From assembly GCF_017815515.1 (NCBI RefSeq), contig NZ_CP072611.1, forward strand, positions 1,674,001 to 1,738,000: DNA of 64,000 nt. The letters are read 5' to 3'. The position numbers and the translations under genes were made by a program. A model generated the notes under the pieces. That model was not told the origin of the DNA and searched no databases. It was given only the letters and a program-made list of their open reading frames with translations. The DNA comes from Aureimonas populi (lineage in GTDB: Bacteria; Pseudomonadota; Alphaproteobacteria; Rhizobiales; Rhizobiaceae). Below, in pieces: positions 36,410 to 45,617 of this stretch (positions within the stretch are counted from its first letter, which is position 1; each line of letters starts with the position of its first letter).

Positions 36410-37131
36410 GCGGGCGGCTGATCGGCCTCGGCACCGGGCCGGGCGACCCCGAGCTTCTGACGCTGAAGGCGGTGCGGGCGCTGGGCGAGGCGCATGTCGT
36501 GGCGCATTTCGCCAAGCGCGGCAACGCCAGCAATGCGCGCCGCATCGTTCAGGCCCATCTGCGGCCCGACCATGTGGAGCTGCCGCTGCTCTACCCCGTG
36601 ACGACCGAATCGCCCAAGGCCGAAAGCGCCTATCGCGATGCGATCGAGGGCTTCTACGAAGTCGCGGCCGCACAGGTGGCCGCGCATCTGAGGGCCGGGC
36701 GCACCGTGGCCGTGCTCAGCGAAGGCGATCCGCTCTTCTACGGCTCCTACATGCATCTGCACGTGCGCCTTTCCGGGAGCCATCCGACCGAGGTGGTGCC
36801 GGGCGTCACCGCCATGTCGGGCTGCTGGTCGGCGGTCGGCCACCCGATCACGCAAGGGGACGACATCCTCACCGTCCTGCCCGGCACGCTGGGCGAGGAT
36901 GAGCTCGCCCACCGCCTCGCGGGGTCGGAGGCGGCGGTGGTGATGAAGGTGGGGCGCAACCTGCCGAAGATCCGCCGCGCGCTGGCGCTGGCCGGGCGCC
37001 TTCAGGACGCGTTCTACGTGGAGCGCGGCACCATGCCGGAAATGGCGGCCTGCCGCCTGTGCGAGCGCGGCGAGGAAGCCGCGCCCTATTTCTCCATCGT
37101 GCTCGTTCCGGGCTGGCGGGCGCGCGCATGA
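36406..37131 (+). CDS. cobI: Precorrin-2 C20-methyltransferase
   Basis: 241 residues, tetrapyrrole methylase fold. LIGLGTGPGDPELLTLKAVR is the SAM-family entry, SEGDPLFYGSYMHLHVRL the central motif, and VVPGVTAMSGCW and VERGTMPEM follow. It methylates precorrin-2 at C-20. GTG start overlapping cobH (GTGA). Confidence 0.94.
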   Translation: MSGRLIGLGTGPGDPELLTLKAVRALGEAHVVAHFAKRGNASNARRIVQAHLRPDHVELPLLYPVTTESPKAESAYRDAIEGFYEVAAAQVAAHLRAGRTVAVLSEGDPLFYGSYMHLHVRLSGSHPTEVVPGVTAMSGCWSAVGHPITQGDDILTVLPGTLGEDELAHRLAGSEAAVVMKVGRNLPKIRRALALAGRLQDAFYVERGTMPEMAACRLCERGEEAAPYFSIVLVPGWRARA

Positions 37132-37892
37132 GCGGGCGTCTGACCGTGGTGGGAATCGGCCCCGGAAGCCCGGACCAGATGACGCCGGAGGCCGCGCGGG
37201 CGCTGGCGGAGGCGAGCGATCTGTTCGGCTACAAGCCCTATCTCGATCGCCTGGCGCCGGCTCCCGGCCAGAGGCGGCATGTCTCGGACAATCGCGAGGA
37301 GGTGGCGCGCGCCGGCGCGGCGCTGGACATGGCGGCCTCGGGCCGCAGCGTGGGCGTCGTCTCGGGCGGGGATGCCGGCGTCTTCGCCATGGCGGCGGCG
37401 GTGTGCGAGGCCATCGAGGCCGGGCCGGCGGGCTGGCGCGCGGTGGAGTTCCGCGTCGTGCCGGGCGTCACCGCCATGCTGGCGGTGGCGGCGAGGGTGG
37501 GCGCGCCGCTGGGGCACGATTTCTGTGCCCTCTCCCTGTCCGACAATCTGAAGCCCTGGGAGCTGGTGGAGGAGCGCCTGCGGGCCGTGGCCACGGCCGG
37601 ATTCGTCATCGCGCTCTACAACCCGATCAGCCGCGCGCGGCCCTGGCAGCTCGGCCGCGCCTTCGAGCTTCTGCGCGAGATCTTGCCGCCGGAGACGCCG
37701 GTCGTCTTCGGCCGTGCCGCCGGGCGGCCCGACGAGCGAATGGCGGTCGTGCCGCTGGGCGAGGCCGAGGCGGGCCTCGCCGACATGGCGACCTGCGTGA
37801 TCGTCGGCTCGCGGGACACGCGAATCGTGCCGCGCGAGGGGCAGCCGGCGCTCGTCTATTCGCCGCGCTCGGCGGGCAGGGCCGCGAGATGA
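37128..37892 (+). CDS. cobJ: Precorrin-3B C17-methyltransferase
   Basis: 254 residues. VVGIGPGSPDQMTPEA, GYKPYLDRLA, SGGDAGVFAMAA, PGVTAMLAVAARVGAPLGHD and LYNPISRARPWQLGRA are CobJ/CbiH hallmarks. It couples C-17 methylation to ring contraction. ATGA overlap with cobI. Its last 37 nt overlap the 3' end of cobK, which is on the other strand. Confidence 0.95.
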   Translation: MSGRLTVVGIGPGSPDQMTPEAARALAEASDLFGYKPYLDRLAPAPGQRRHVSDNREEVARAGAALDMAASGRSVGVVSGGDAGVFAMAAAVCEAIEAGPAGWRAVEFRVVPGVTAMLAVAARVGAPLGHDFCALSLSDNLKPWELVEERLRAVATAGFVIALYNPISRARPWQLGRAFELLREILPPETPVVFGRAAGRPDERMAVVPLGEAEAGLADMATCVIVGSRDTRIVPREGQPALVYSPRSAGRAAR

Positions 37893-38608
37893 GCCAGCGC
37901 CTCCTCCACCCCCGCCACCGCGCCGGGCGGGCGCGGCCGGGGCCGGCGCACCATGACGACCGGAAGCGCCAGCGCGCGCGCGGCGGCGATCTTGCCATAG
38001 GTCGCGTCCCCGCCGCTGTTCTTGGCAACGACCATCTCGATGCCTTCGCGCAGCAGGAGGGCGCGCTCCTGGGCCTCGTCGAAGGGGCCTCGCGCGAGGA
38101 TGGCGCGCGCGTGCGCAAGACCGGGCGGAAGCTCGGCCGGATCGACGCTGCGGATGAGATAGGCGTGCTGCGGATGCGCGGCGAAGGGCGCCAGCTCCTG
38201 CCGGCCGACGGCGAGGAGGACGCGCCGGGGCGCCGGGCCGATCGAGGCCGCGGCGTGGGCCATGTCGGCCGCCTCGATCCAGCGGTCGCCGTCCGCCTTC
38301 TCCCAGGCGGGCCGTTCGACCACGAGCAGCGGCAGGCCGGCCTGCCGCGCGACGAGTTCGGCGTTGTGCGAGATGCGCGCGGCGAAGGGGTGCGTGGCGT
38401 CCACCAGGACATCGACCTTCGCCTCGACCATGAAGCGCGCCAGCCCCGCCGCGCCGCCGAAACCGCCGCTGCGCATTTCGGCCAGCGCAGCGAGCGGGCG
38501 CTCCGTGCGGCCGGCGAGCGACAGCGTGACGCGCGCCGTGCCGGCCAGCCGGTCCGCCAGACGCCGCGCCTCGCCTGTGCCGCCGAGGATGAGGATATGT
38601 TTCATCAT
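37856..38608 (-). CDS. cobK: Precorrin-6A reductase
   Basis: 250 residues. The N-terminal dinucleotide-binding ILILGGTGEARRLADRL, DATHPFAARIS and a late VVAKNSGGDATYGKI match CobK/CbiJ. It reduces the macrocycle with NADPH. It is the one minus-strand gene inside the plus-strand cob arm. Two tandem ATGs (38608, 38605) are possible; no clear ribosome site is seen. Its start shares CATG with cobL and its end overlaps cobJ. Confidence 0.94.
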   Translation of the reverse strand: MMKHILILGGTGEARRLADRLAGTARVTLSLAGRTERPLAALAEMRSGGFGGAAGLARFMVEAKVDVLVDATHPFAARISHNAELVARQAGLPLLVVERPAWEKADGDRWIEAADMAHAAASIGPAPRRVLLAVGRQELAPFAAHPQHAYLIRSVDPAELPPGLAHARAILARGPFDEAQERALLLREGIEMVVAKNSGGDATYGKIAAARALALPVVMVRRPRPRPPGAVAGVEEALAHLAALPAERGE

Positions 38609-39845
38609 GCCGGTTAAGGATGGCAAGGCCCCGAACGCAACGGCAAAATGGCTTTCGCTCGTCGGCATCGGCGAGGATGGCGTCGAGGGGCTCGGCGCGC
38701 GGGCCCGCGAGGCGGTGGCCGAGGCTAGCTTCGTGTTCGGCGCCCGTCGGCATCTGGATCTCGCGGACCCCTTGATCCGGGGCGAGGCGGTGGCGTGGCC
38801 CACGCCCTTCGATCCGGCGCTGGGCGTGGTGCTGGGCCTGCGTGGCCGCAGCGTCTGCGTTCTAGCCTCGGGCGATCCGTTCCATTACGGCGTCGGCGCG
38901 ACGCTGGCGCGGCATGTGTCGGCGGGCGAGATGCGCGCCTTTCCCGCCCCCTCCGCCTTCAGCCTCGCCGCCGCCCGGCTCGCATGGCCGCTTCAGGATT
39001 GCGAGACCGTGTCGCTGCACGGCCGGCCGGTGGACCTCATCCGCCCCACCCTGCATCCCGGCCGGCGCGTCCTCGCGCTGACCTCGGACGGGCAGGCTCC
39101 GGCCGCCATCGCCGGCCTTCTCGCCGAAAGCGGCTTCGAGGCCTCCATCCTCCACGTGCTGGAGGCGATCGGCGGGCCGGACGAGCGGTTGACCCGCGCG
39201 GCGGCGGGGGAGGTCGCCGGGCCGTTCCACGCGCTCAACGTGGTCGCCGTGGAGGTGCGCGCCGGGCCGGGCGCGCGCATCCTGCCGCTGACGGGCGGGC
39301 TGGGCGACGATCTGTTCGAGCATGACGGGCAGATCACCAAGCAGGCTGTGCGCGCCATGACTCTGGCCGCCCTTGGCCCGCGTCGCGGCGAGCTGCTTTG
39401 GGATATCGGCGCGGGGTCCGGCTCCATCTCCATTGCCTGGATGCTCGCCCATCCCTCGATGCGCGCCATCGCGGTGGAGGGGCGGGGCGAGCGCGCCGCG
39501 CGCCTCTCGCGCAACGCCTGCGCCTGCGGCGTGCCGGGGCTGCAGGTGGTGCAGGGCCATGCGCCCGCCGCGCTGTCCGGCCTGCCCGCCCCCGATGCCG
39601 CCTTCATCGGCGGCGGGGGCGGCGAGCCGGCGGTGATCGAGGCGGCGCTGGAGGCCCTGAGGAGCGGCGGGCGGCTCGTCGCCAACGCGGTGACGCTGGA
39701 AACGGAGGCCGAGCTGGTGCGGCGGCACGCGAGCCTCGGCGGCGACCTCTCGCGCATCGAGCTGTCGCGCGCCGCCCCTGTCGGCTCCATGACCGGCTGG
39801 CGGCCGGCCATGCCCGTCACGCAATGGCGCTGGGTCAAGCCGTGA
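38607..39845 (+). CDS. cobL: Precorrin-6Y C5,15-methyltransferase (decarboxylating)
   Basis: 412 residues, a natural fusion. The N-terminal tetrapyrrole methylase (CbiE-like, about 15-215) has VGIGEDGVEGL, FGARRHL and ASGDPFHYGVGATL. The C-terminal CbiT-like SAM methyltransferase (about 230-412) has LTGGLGDDLFEHDGQITKQ and LLWDIGAGSGSISIAW. It methylates C-5 and C-15 with decarboxylation. AGGAT about 10 nt upstream is the only ribosome-site candidate and lies inside cobK. Confidence 0.95.
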   Translation: MPVKDGKAPNATAKWLSLVGIGEDGVEGLGARAREAVAEASFVFGARRHLDLADPLIRGEAVAWPTPFDPALGVVLGLRGRSVCVLASGDPFHYGVGATLARHVSAGEMRAFPAPSAFSLAAARLAWPLQDCETVSLHGRPVDLIRPTLHPGRRVLALTSDGQAPAAIAGLLAESGFEASILHVLEAIGGPDERLTRAAAGEVAGPFHALNVVAVEVRAGPGARILPLTGGLGDDLFEHDGQITKQAVRAMTLAALGPRRGELLWDIGAGSGSISIAWMLAHPSMRAIAVEGRGERAARLSRNACACGVPGLQVVQGHAPAALSGLPAPDAAFIGGGGGEPAVIEAALEALRSGGRLVANAVTLETEAELVRRHASLGGDLSRIELSRAAPVGSMTGWRPAMPVTQWRWVKP

Positions 39846-40216
39846 GGGCGGCGGGCATGGGCTGCCGCAGGGGCGCCTCGGCAGGCGAGGTGGTCGCCGC
39901 GCTGGAGGCCGCGCTGAAGGCGCACGGCCTTGGGCCCGCCGATCTCGACGCGCTGGCCGTGATCCCCGCCAAGGCCGGCGAGCCCGGCGTGGCTGAGGCC
40001 GCGCGCCGCCTGCGCCTGCCGCTGCACGTCGTCTCGCCCGAGACGATGGATGCCGCAGCCGCACAAGGCCTCACGCGCTCGGCCGCCTCCCTCGCCGCCA
40101 CATCCACCCCCTCGGCCAGCGAAGCCGCCGCCCTGGCGGCGACGGGCGGCCGGCTTCTGGGGCCCCGCATCAAGCTCGGCCCCGTCACCTGCGCCATCGC
40201 GGAAAGTCTGTCATGA
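39842..40216 (+). CDS. cobE: CobE / CbiG C-terminal-domain protein
   Basis: 124 residues from a GTG overlapping cobL (GTGA). [40 protein letters not shown] and the Ser-rich S-x-S-x-E segment [10 protein letters not shown] match CobE. It is required for cobalamin synthesis in aerobic producers, probably acting with the methylase steps; its exact role is unsettled. Confidence 0.88.
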   Translation: MRAAGMGCRRGASAGEVVAALEAALKAHGLGPADLDALAVIPAKAGEPGVAEAARRLRLPLHVVSPETMDAAAAQGLTRSAASLAATSTPSASEAAALAATGGRLLGPRIKLGPVTCAIAESLS

Positions 40217-40977
40217 CCGTGCATTTCATCGGCGCCGGGCCGGGCGCCGCCGACCTCATCACGGTGCGCGGGCGCGACCTCCTCGCCCGCTGCCCGGTCT
40301 GCCTCTATGCCGGCTCCATCGTGCCGGCCGGCCTTCTCGACCATTGCCCGCAAGGGGCCCGGCTGGTGGACACCGCGCCGCTTTCGCTGGACGAGATCGA
40401 GGCCGAATACGTCGCCGCGCACGAGGCGGGGCTGGACGTGGCGCGCCTGCATTCGGGCGATCTTTCCATCTGGAGCGCGGTGGCCGAGCAGATGCGGCGG
40501 CTGAAGGCGCGCGGCATCGCCTACACGTTGACGCCGGGCGTGCCGGCCTTCGCGGCGGCGGCCAGCGCGCTGGGGCGCGAGCTGACGCTGCCCGGCCTCG
40601 CGCAGAGCCTGGTGCTCACCCGCGTCTCCGGTCGCGCCTCGCCCATGCCGGGGGGCGAGACGCTGGCGGCCTTCGGGGCGAGCGGGGCGACGCTCGCCAT
40701 CCACCTCGCCATCCATGCGCTGGGGCGCGTGGTGGCCGAGCTGACGCCGCTCTACGGCCCCGATTGCCCCGTCGCCATCGTCGCCAACGCCTCCTGGCCG
40801 CGCGAGCGGATCGTCATCGGCACGCTGGCCACGATCGAGGCGCAACTGGCGCGCGAGCCGATCGAGCGCACCGCGATCATCTTCGCCGGGCCGGGCCTGT
40901 CGGACGCCGGGCACCGCGAAAGCGCGCTCTACGACGCCGCCTACCAGCGCCGCTTCCGGGGGCGCGAGGGCGCATGA
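40213..40977 (+). CDS. cobM: Precorrin-4 C11-methyltransferase
   Basis: 254 residues. [62 protein letters not shown] and [13 protein letters not shown] are CobM/CbiF features. It methylates C-11. ATGA overlaps on both sides. Confidence 0.95.
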   Translation: MTVHFIGAGPGAADLITVRGRDLLARCPVCLYAGSIVPAGLLDHCPQGARLVDTAPLSLDEIEAEYVAAHEAGLDVARLHSGDLSIWSAVAEQMRRLKARGIAYTLTPGVPAFAAAASALGRELTLPGLAQSLVLTRVSGRASPMPGGETLAAFGASGATLAIHLAIHALGRVVAELTPLYGPDCPVAIVANASWPRERIVIGTLATIEAQLAREPIERTAIIFAGPGLSDAGHRESALYDAAYQRRFRGREGA

Positions 40978-42284
40978 GCGCGCGCGCCCTGATCATCGGC
41001 GCGCCCCGCTCGGGCTCGGGCAAGACCAGCGTCGCCATCGGCCTGATGCGCGCCTTCCGCCGGCGGGGGCTGGTCGTGGCGGGCGCCAAGTCCGGCCCGG
41101 ACTATATCGACCCCGGCTTCCACGCCGCCGCCACGGGGCGGCCGGGCGTCAATCTCGATAGCTGGTCGATGGCCCCGGCGCTTCTCGACCGTCTGGCGCG
41201 CGAGCAGGGGCAGGGGGCTGACATGGTGCTGGTGGAAAGCGCCATGGGCCTGTTCGACGGCCTGCGCGCCGCTCCCGGCCGCCGGGGAGCGGCGGCCGAT
41301 CTGGCCCGGCGCTACCGGCTGCCGGTGCTGCTGGTGCTCGACATCTCGGGCCAGTCGCAGAGCGCCGCGGCCGTCGCGCACGGCTTTGCGACCTTCGACC
41401 CGGACGTGCGGATCGCGGGCGTGGTGCTGAACCAGGCGGCGAGCGAGCGGCACGAGGCGCAGGCCCGGAGCGCGATCGAGGAGAGCGGCCTGCCGGTTCT
41501 CGGCGCGATCCGCCGCAATGCCGACATGGCCCTGCCGGAGCGGCATCTGGGCCTCGTGCAGGCCAGCGAGCACGCCGGGCTGGAGAGCTTCATCGAGCGG
41601 CTGGCCGATGTCATGGAAGCCTGCCTCGACATGGCGGCCATCCAGGCCGCGACCGCCCCGCTCGAGCCGCCGGCCGGGCAGGCGGACCTGCCGCCCCCGC
41701 CCGGCCAGCGCATCGCGCTGGCGCAGGACGCCGCCTTCACCTTCGTCTATCCGCACCTCATGCGCCATTGGCGGCAGGCGGGCGCGCAGCTCGTGCCCTT
41801 CTCGCCGCTGGCGGACGAGGGGCCGGACGGGACTTGCGATGTCTGCTGGCTGCCCGGCGGCTATCCCGAGCTGCATGCGGGCCGGCTTGCCGCCGCCTCC
41901 CGCTTCAAGGCCGGCCTCGCGCGTTTCGCCGCGACGCGGCCCGTTCATGGCGAGTGCGGCGGCTACATGGTTCTGGGCCGGGGGCTGGAGGATGCGCAAG
42001 GGCTGGCCCATGAGATGGCGGGGCTTCTCGGCCATGCCACGAGCTTTGCCAGGCGCCGGCTCAATCTCGGCTATCGCGAGGCCCGCCTCCTGGCGGACGG
42101 CCCGCTCGGCCGCGCCGGCGAGGCGGTGCGCGGGCACGAATTCCATTATGCAAGGGTGGTGGAGGCCGGGCCGGACGAGCCCTTCGCCGAGCTTTTCGAC
42201 GGGCTCGGCCAGCCGCTCGGCCCCGCCGGCGGGCGGCGGGGGCGGGTGAGCGGCACCTTCTTCCACGCCATCGCGAGGGCCTGA
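40974..42284 (+). CDS. cobB: Cobyrinic/hydrogenobyrinic acid a,c-diamide synthase
   Basis: 436 residues. P-loop [18 protein letters not shown] (10-27), [22 protein letters not shown], and a C-terminal glutaminase with [12 protein letters not shown] (nucleophile Cys) and a late FHYARV. It amidates the a and c side chains before cobalt insertion. ATGA overlap with cobM. Confidence 0.95.
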   Translation: MSARALIIGAPRSGSGKTSVAIGLMRAFRRRGLVVAGAKSGPDYIDPGFHAAATGRPGVNLDSWSMAPALLDRLAREQGQGADMVLVESAMGLFDGLRAAPGRRGAAADLARRYRLPVLLVLDISGQSQSAAAVAHGFATFDPDVRIAGVVLNQAASERHEAQARSAIEESGLPVLGAIRRNADMALPERHLGLVQASEHAGLESFIERLADVMEACLDMAAIQAATAPLEPPAGQADLPPPPGQRIALAQDAAFTFVYPHLMRHWRQAGAQLVPFSPLADEGPDGTCDVCWLPGGYPELHAGRLAAASRFKAGLARFAATRPVHGECGGYMVLGRGLEDAQGLAHEMAGLLGHATSFARRRLNLGYREARLLADGPLGRAGEAVRGHEFHYARVVEAGPDEPFAELFDGLGQPLGPAGGRRGRVSGTFFHAIARA

Positions 42285-42290
42285 AGCGGG

Positions 42291-43046
42291 ATGCGCGCGC
42301 TCCTGTCCGATATCGCCACCTGCCTCGGCTTCTATACGCGCCTGCCCGTGCCGGCCGGCTGGCAGGCGGTGGGGCGCTTTGCGCGCGCGCAATGGGCCGC
42401 GCCCGTGGCGGGGTTCGCCGTTGGGCTCATCGTCGCCGCCGCGCTATGGCTCGGGGGCGCCCTCGGCCTGTCGCCGCAGGCCGCCGCCGCCGCCGCGCTC
42501 GGCCTTTCCATGCTGGCCACCGGCGCGCTGCACGAGGACGGGCTGGCCGATGTGGCGGACGGCTTCGGCGGCGGGCGAACGCGGCACGCCAAGCTCGCCA
42601 TCATGAAGGACAGCCGCATCGGCGCCTATGGCACGCTGGCGCTGATCGTGACCGTGCTGATCCGCTGGTCGGCCCTGGCGGCTCTGGCCAGTGCCGGGGG
42701 GCCGCTCGCGCTCCTTGCCCTGCCCGCCGCCCACGCCGCCTCGCGCGCGCTCCTGCCCGCCTTCATGATGGCCCTGCCCCCAGCGCGGGGCGATGGGCTC
42801 TCGGCAGGCATCGCCGGCATGGAGGCGCGCACCGCACTCGCCGCTCTGGCGCTCGGGTTCCTCGTGCTCCTGCCGGGCGGGGTCTGGTTCGCGCTTGCCG
42901 CCTCGCTTCTCCTCGCCCTCTGGTTCCTCGCGCTGGCGGCGCTCAGCCGCCGGCAGATCGGCGGCCAGACGGGCGATGTCCTCGGCACGCTCCAGCAAGG
43001 CGGAGAGATCGCCGTGCTGCTCTGTGCCTCCACCCTTCTCGCCTGA
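42291..43046 (+). CDS. cobV: Adenosylcobinamide-GDP ribazoletransferase (cobalamin synthase)
   Basis: 251 residues, polytopic membrane protein (CobS in Salmonella naming). CLGFYTRLPVP, GALHEDGLADVADGFGGG (acidic Mg-binding motif), KDSRIGAYGTLALI and a late GGQTGDVLG are typical. It joins adenosylcobinamide-GDP with alpha-ribazole to complete the nucleotide loop. Only 6 nt separate it from cobB. Confidence 0.94.
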   Translation: MRALLSDIATCLGFYTRLPVPAGWQAVGRFARAQWAAPVAGFAVGLIVAAALWLGGALGLSPQAAAAAALGLSMLATGALHEDGLADVADGFGGGRTRHAKLAIMKDSRIGAYGTLALIVTVLIRWSALAALASAGGPLALLALPAAHAASRALLPAFMMALPPARGDGLSAGIAGMEARTALAALALGFLVLLPGGVWFALAASLLLALWFLALAALSRRQIGGQTGDVLGTLQQGGEIAVLLCASTLLA

Positions 43047-43057
43047 CGGAAACGGAC

Positions 43058-44071
43058 ATGACCGCCTTCTCCTCCATTGCCGCGCTTCGCGACGCCTGCA
43101 CGATCCTGCCCGAGGGCGACGAGAGCGCCGCGCGGGCCGCCGCCGCGCGGCAGGGCACGCTGACCAAGCCGGCCGGAAGCCTGGGGCGGCTGGAGGAGAT
43201 CGCCTGCTTCCTCGCCCGCTGGCAGGGTCGCGCTGTGCCGGCGCTGGACGAGGTGGCGGTGCTGGTCTTCGCCGGCTCGCACGGGGTGGCCGCGCGCGGC
43301 GTCTCCGCCTTTCCGGCCGAGGTCACGGCGCAGATGGTGGCCAATTTCGAGGCCGGCGGGGCGGCGATCAACCAGCTCGCCGACATGGCAGGCGCGCGCC
43401 TGTGCGTCCTTGCGCTCGATATCGGGCGACCGACGGCGGACTTCACGCAAGGGCCGGCGATGGACGAGGCGCAGTTCCTCGCCGCCGTCGGGGCGGGCTG
43501 GGACGGGGTGCCGCCCGGCGCCGAGCTACTGTGCCTCGGCGAGATGGGCATCGGCAACACGACCGCCGCGGCGGCGGTGGCCGCCGCGCTCTTCGGCGGC
43601 ACGGGCGCCGACTGGGTGGGGCGCGGCACGGGCGTGGACGCGGCGGGGCTGGCGCGCAAGGCGGCTGCCGTCGATGCCGGGCTCGCGCGCCATGCCGGCG
43701 CGCTGGCGGACCCGCTGGAGGCGCTGCGGCGCCTGGGCGGGCGCGAGCTGGCGGCCATGTTCGGCGCGGCGCTCAGCGCCCGCCGAAAGGCGATCCCCGT
43801 CCTGATCGACGGCTTCGTGTGCACGGCCGCGCTCGCACCGCTGGCGCGGCTGCACGGGGGCGGGCTCTCCCATGCGCTGGCCGGCCATGTCTCCGCCGAG
43901 GCGGCGCACCGCGAGCTCCTGGCGAAGCTCGGCCTGCGCCCGCTTCTCGACTTCGACATGCGGCTGGGCGAGGCCTCGGGCGCCTGCCTGGCGGTGCCGC
44001 TGCTGCGCGCGGCGCTGGCCTGCCATGCCGGCATGGCGAGCTTTGCCGAGGCCGGCGTCTCGGAGGGCTGA
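43058..44071 (+). CDS. cobU: Nicotinate-nucleotide--dimethylbenzimidazole phosphoribosyltransferase
   Basis: 337 residues (CobT in Salmonella naming). TLTKPAGSLGRLEEIA, VFAGSHGVAARGVSAFP, GEMGIGNTTAAAAVAAAL and VLIDGFVCTAALAPL are signatures of the enzyme that makes alpha-ribazole phosphate from nicotinate mononucleotide and dimethylbenzimidazole. It lies 11 nt after cobV in the same operon. Confidence 0.95.
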   Translation: MTAFSSIAALRDACTILPEGDESAARAAAARQGTLTKPAGSLGRLEEIACFLARWQGRAVPALDEVAVLVFAGSHGVAARGVSAFPAEVTAQMVANFEAGGAAINQLADMAGARLCVLALDIGRPTADFTQGPAMDEAQFLAAVGAGWDGVPPGAELLCLGEMGIGNTTAAAAVAAALFGGTGADWVGRGTGVDAAGLARKAAAVDAGLARHAGALADPLEALRRLGGRELAAMFGAALSARRKAIPVLIDGFVCTAALAPLARLHGGGLSHALAGHVSAEAAHRELLAKLGLRPLLDFDMRLGEASGACLAVPLLRAALACHAGMASFAEAGVSEG

Positions 44072-44076
44072 GCGCG

Positions 44077-44838
44077 ATGCGCACCGTTCTCGTCATCGGC
44101 ATCGGCACCGGCAACCCGGAGCATATGACCGTGCAGGCCATCAACGCCCTGAACCGGGCGGATCTCGTCCTCCTGCCGAAGAAGGGGGAGGCGAAGGAGG
44201 ATCTGGCGCAATTGCGCCGCGAGATCTGCCGGCTCTACCTGAGGCGCGAGGCGACCCGCATCGTCGAGTTCGACCTTCCCTCGCGCGACGAGGCCGAGCC
44301 GGCCTACGGCAAGCGCGTGGCCGACTGGCACGGCGAGATCGCCAGGCTCTATGAAGGCCTGATCGCGGCCTATACGGGCGAGGAGGGCACCGTCGCCCTG
44401 CTCGTCTGGGGCGATCCTTCCCTCTACGACAGCACCCTGCGCATCCTCGACCGGCTGGAGGCGGCGGCCGGCTGGCCCCTGCGGCGCGAGGTGGTGCCCG
44501 GCATCGCCAGCATCCAGGCGCTCTGCGCCAGCCACGGCGTGGCGCTCAATACGGTGGGCGGCGCGGTGCATGTGACGACGGGGCGCCGCCTGCGGGCGGG
44601 CGAGACGGGGCAGGCCGACACGATCGTCGTGCTGCTCGACGGCGAGACCTCGTTCCTCTCCCTGCCGCCGGGCGTCTTCGACATCCATTGGGGGGCCTAT
44701 CTCGGCACGCCGGACGAGATCCTCCTCGCCGGCCCGCTGGAGGAGGTCGCGCCGGCCATCCTGGCGGCGCGGCGGGAGGCGCAGGTGCGCAAGGGCTGGA
44801 TCATGGACACCTACATCCTGCGCCGGCGCGCCGCCTGA
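44077..44838 (+). CDS. cobF: Precorrin-6A synthase (deacetylating)
   Basis: 253 residues. VLVIGIGTGNPEHMTVQAIN, LLPKKGEAKEDLAQLRREIC, VWGDPSLYDSTLRI and VPGIASIQALCASHG identify CobF, which methylates C-1 and releases acetate; it is specific to the aerobic route. It is the last plus-strand cob gene, 20 nt from the convergent siderophore ATPase stop. Confidence 0.95.
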   Translation: MRTVLVIGIGTGNPEHMTVQAINALNRADLVLLPKKGEAKEDLAQLRREICRLYLRREATRIVEFDLPSRDEAEPAYGKRVADWHGEIARLYEGLIAAYTGEEGTVALLVWGDPSLYDSTLRILDRLEAAAGWPLRREVVPGIASIQALCASHGVALNTVGGAVHVTTGRRLRAGETGQADTIVVLLDGETSFLSLPPGVFDIHWGAYLGTPDEILLAGPLEEVAPAILAARREAQVRKGWIMDTYILRRRAA

Positions 44839-44858
44839 AGCGTCCGGCCGCCGGCGGG

Positions 44859-45617
44859 TCACTCGTAGTAGAGGCAGATCCGGTGGCCGTCGATCTCGTG
44901 GACCTTGATGTCCATGCCGTAGATGTCGGAGAGCACGTCGGGGCGGATCATCTCGGCCGCGCTGCCCTGCGCCGCCACCTTGCCGGCGCGCATGGCCACG
45001 ATGGTGTCTGAGTACCAGGAGGCGAAGTTGATGTCGTGCAGCACCAGCACGACCGTCTTGTGCAACTCGTCGGCCGCCCGGCGCAGGAGCTTCATCATGC
45101 CCGTGGCATGGCGCATGTCGAGATTGTTGAGCGGCTCGTCCAGGAGCACGTAGTCCGTGTCCTGGCAGATGACCATGGCGACGAAGGCCCGCTGGCGCTG
45201 GCCGCCCGACAATTCGTCCAGGAACCGCTCGGCCAGCTCCTCGAGATGGAGATAGCTGATGGCCTCGTCGATATGGCGCTTGTCCTCCTGCGTCAGCCGC
45301 CCCTTCGAATAGGGGTAGCGGCCGAAGGAGACGAGGTCGCGCACGGTGAGGCGCGCCGTCATGTGGTTGTCCTGCCGCAGGATGGAGAGGCGGCGGGCCA
45401 GCACGTCGCCGGGCGTGGTGGTCACGTCGAGGCCGTCCACCGTCACCGTGCCCCGGTCCATGCTCATCAGGCGGCTGACCATGGAGAGAAGCGTGGACTT
45501 GCCCGCCCCGTTGGGCCCGATGATGGAGGTGACGCCCCGGGCCGGGAGCGACAGCGTCACCCCGTCCACCACGCAGCTCGAACCGTAGTTCTTGGTGACG
45601 TCTTGCGTGACGATCAA
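44859..45617 (-). CDS. Siderophore ABC transporter ATP-binding protein (FatE/CeuD-like)
   Basis: 252 residues. Walker A IIGPNGAGKSTLL (about 33-45), LRQDNHMTARLTVRDLVSFG, signature LSGGQRQRAFVAM and Walker B VLLDEPLNNLDMRH. The LNNLDM form is typical of the FatE/CeuD/YclP branch that imports iron-catecholate siderophores. TTG start overlapping the permease stop (TTGA), with GAGGAG 9 nt upstream. Confidence 0.85.
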   Translation of the reverse strand: MIVTQDVTKNYGSSCVVDGVTLSLPARGVTSIIGPNGAGKSTLLSMVSRLMSMDRGTVTVDGLDVTTTPGDVLARRLSILRQDNHMTARLTVRDLVSFGRYPYSKGRLTQEDKRHIDEAISYLHLEELAERFLDELSGGQRQRAFVAMVICQDTDYVLLDEPLNNLDMRHATGMMKLLRRAADELHKTVVLVLHDINFASWYSDTIVAMRAGKVAAQGSAAEMIRPDVLSDIYGMDIKVHEIDGHRICLYYE

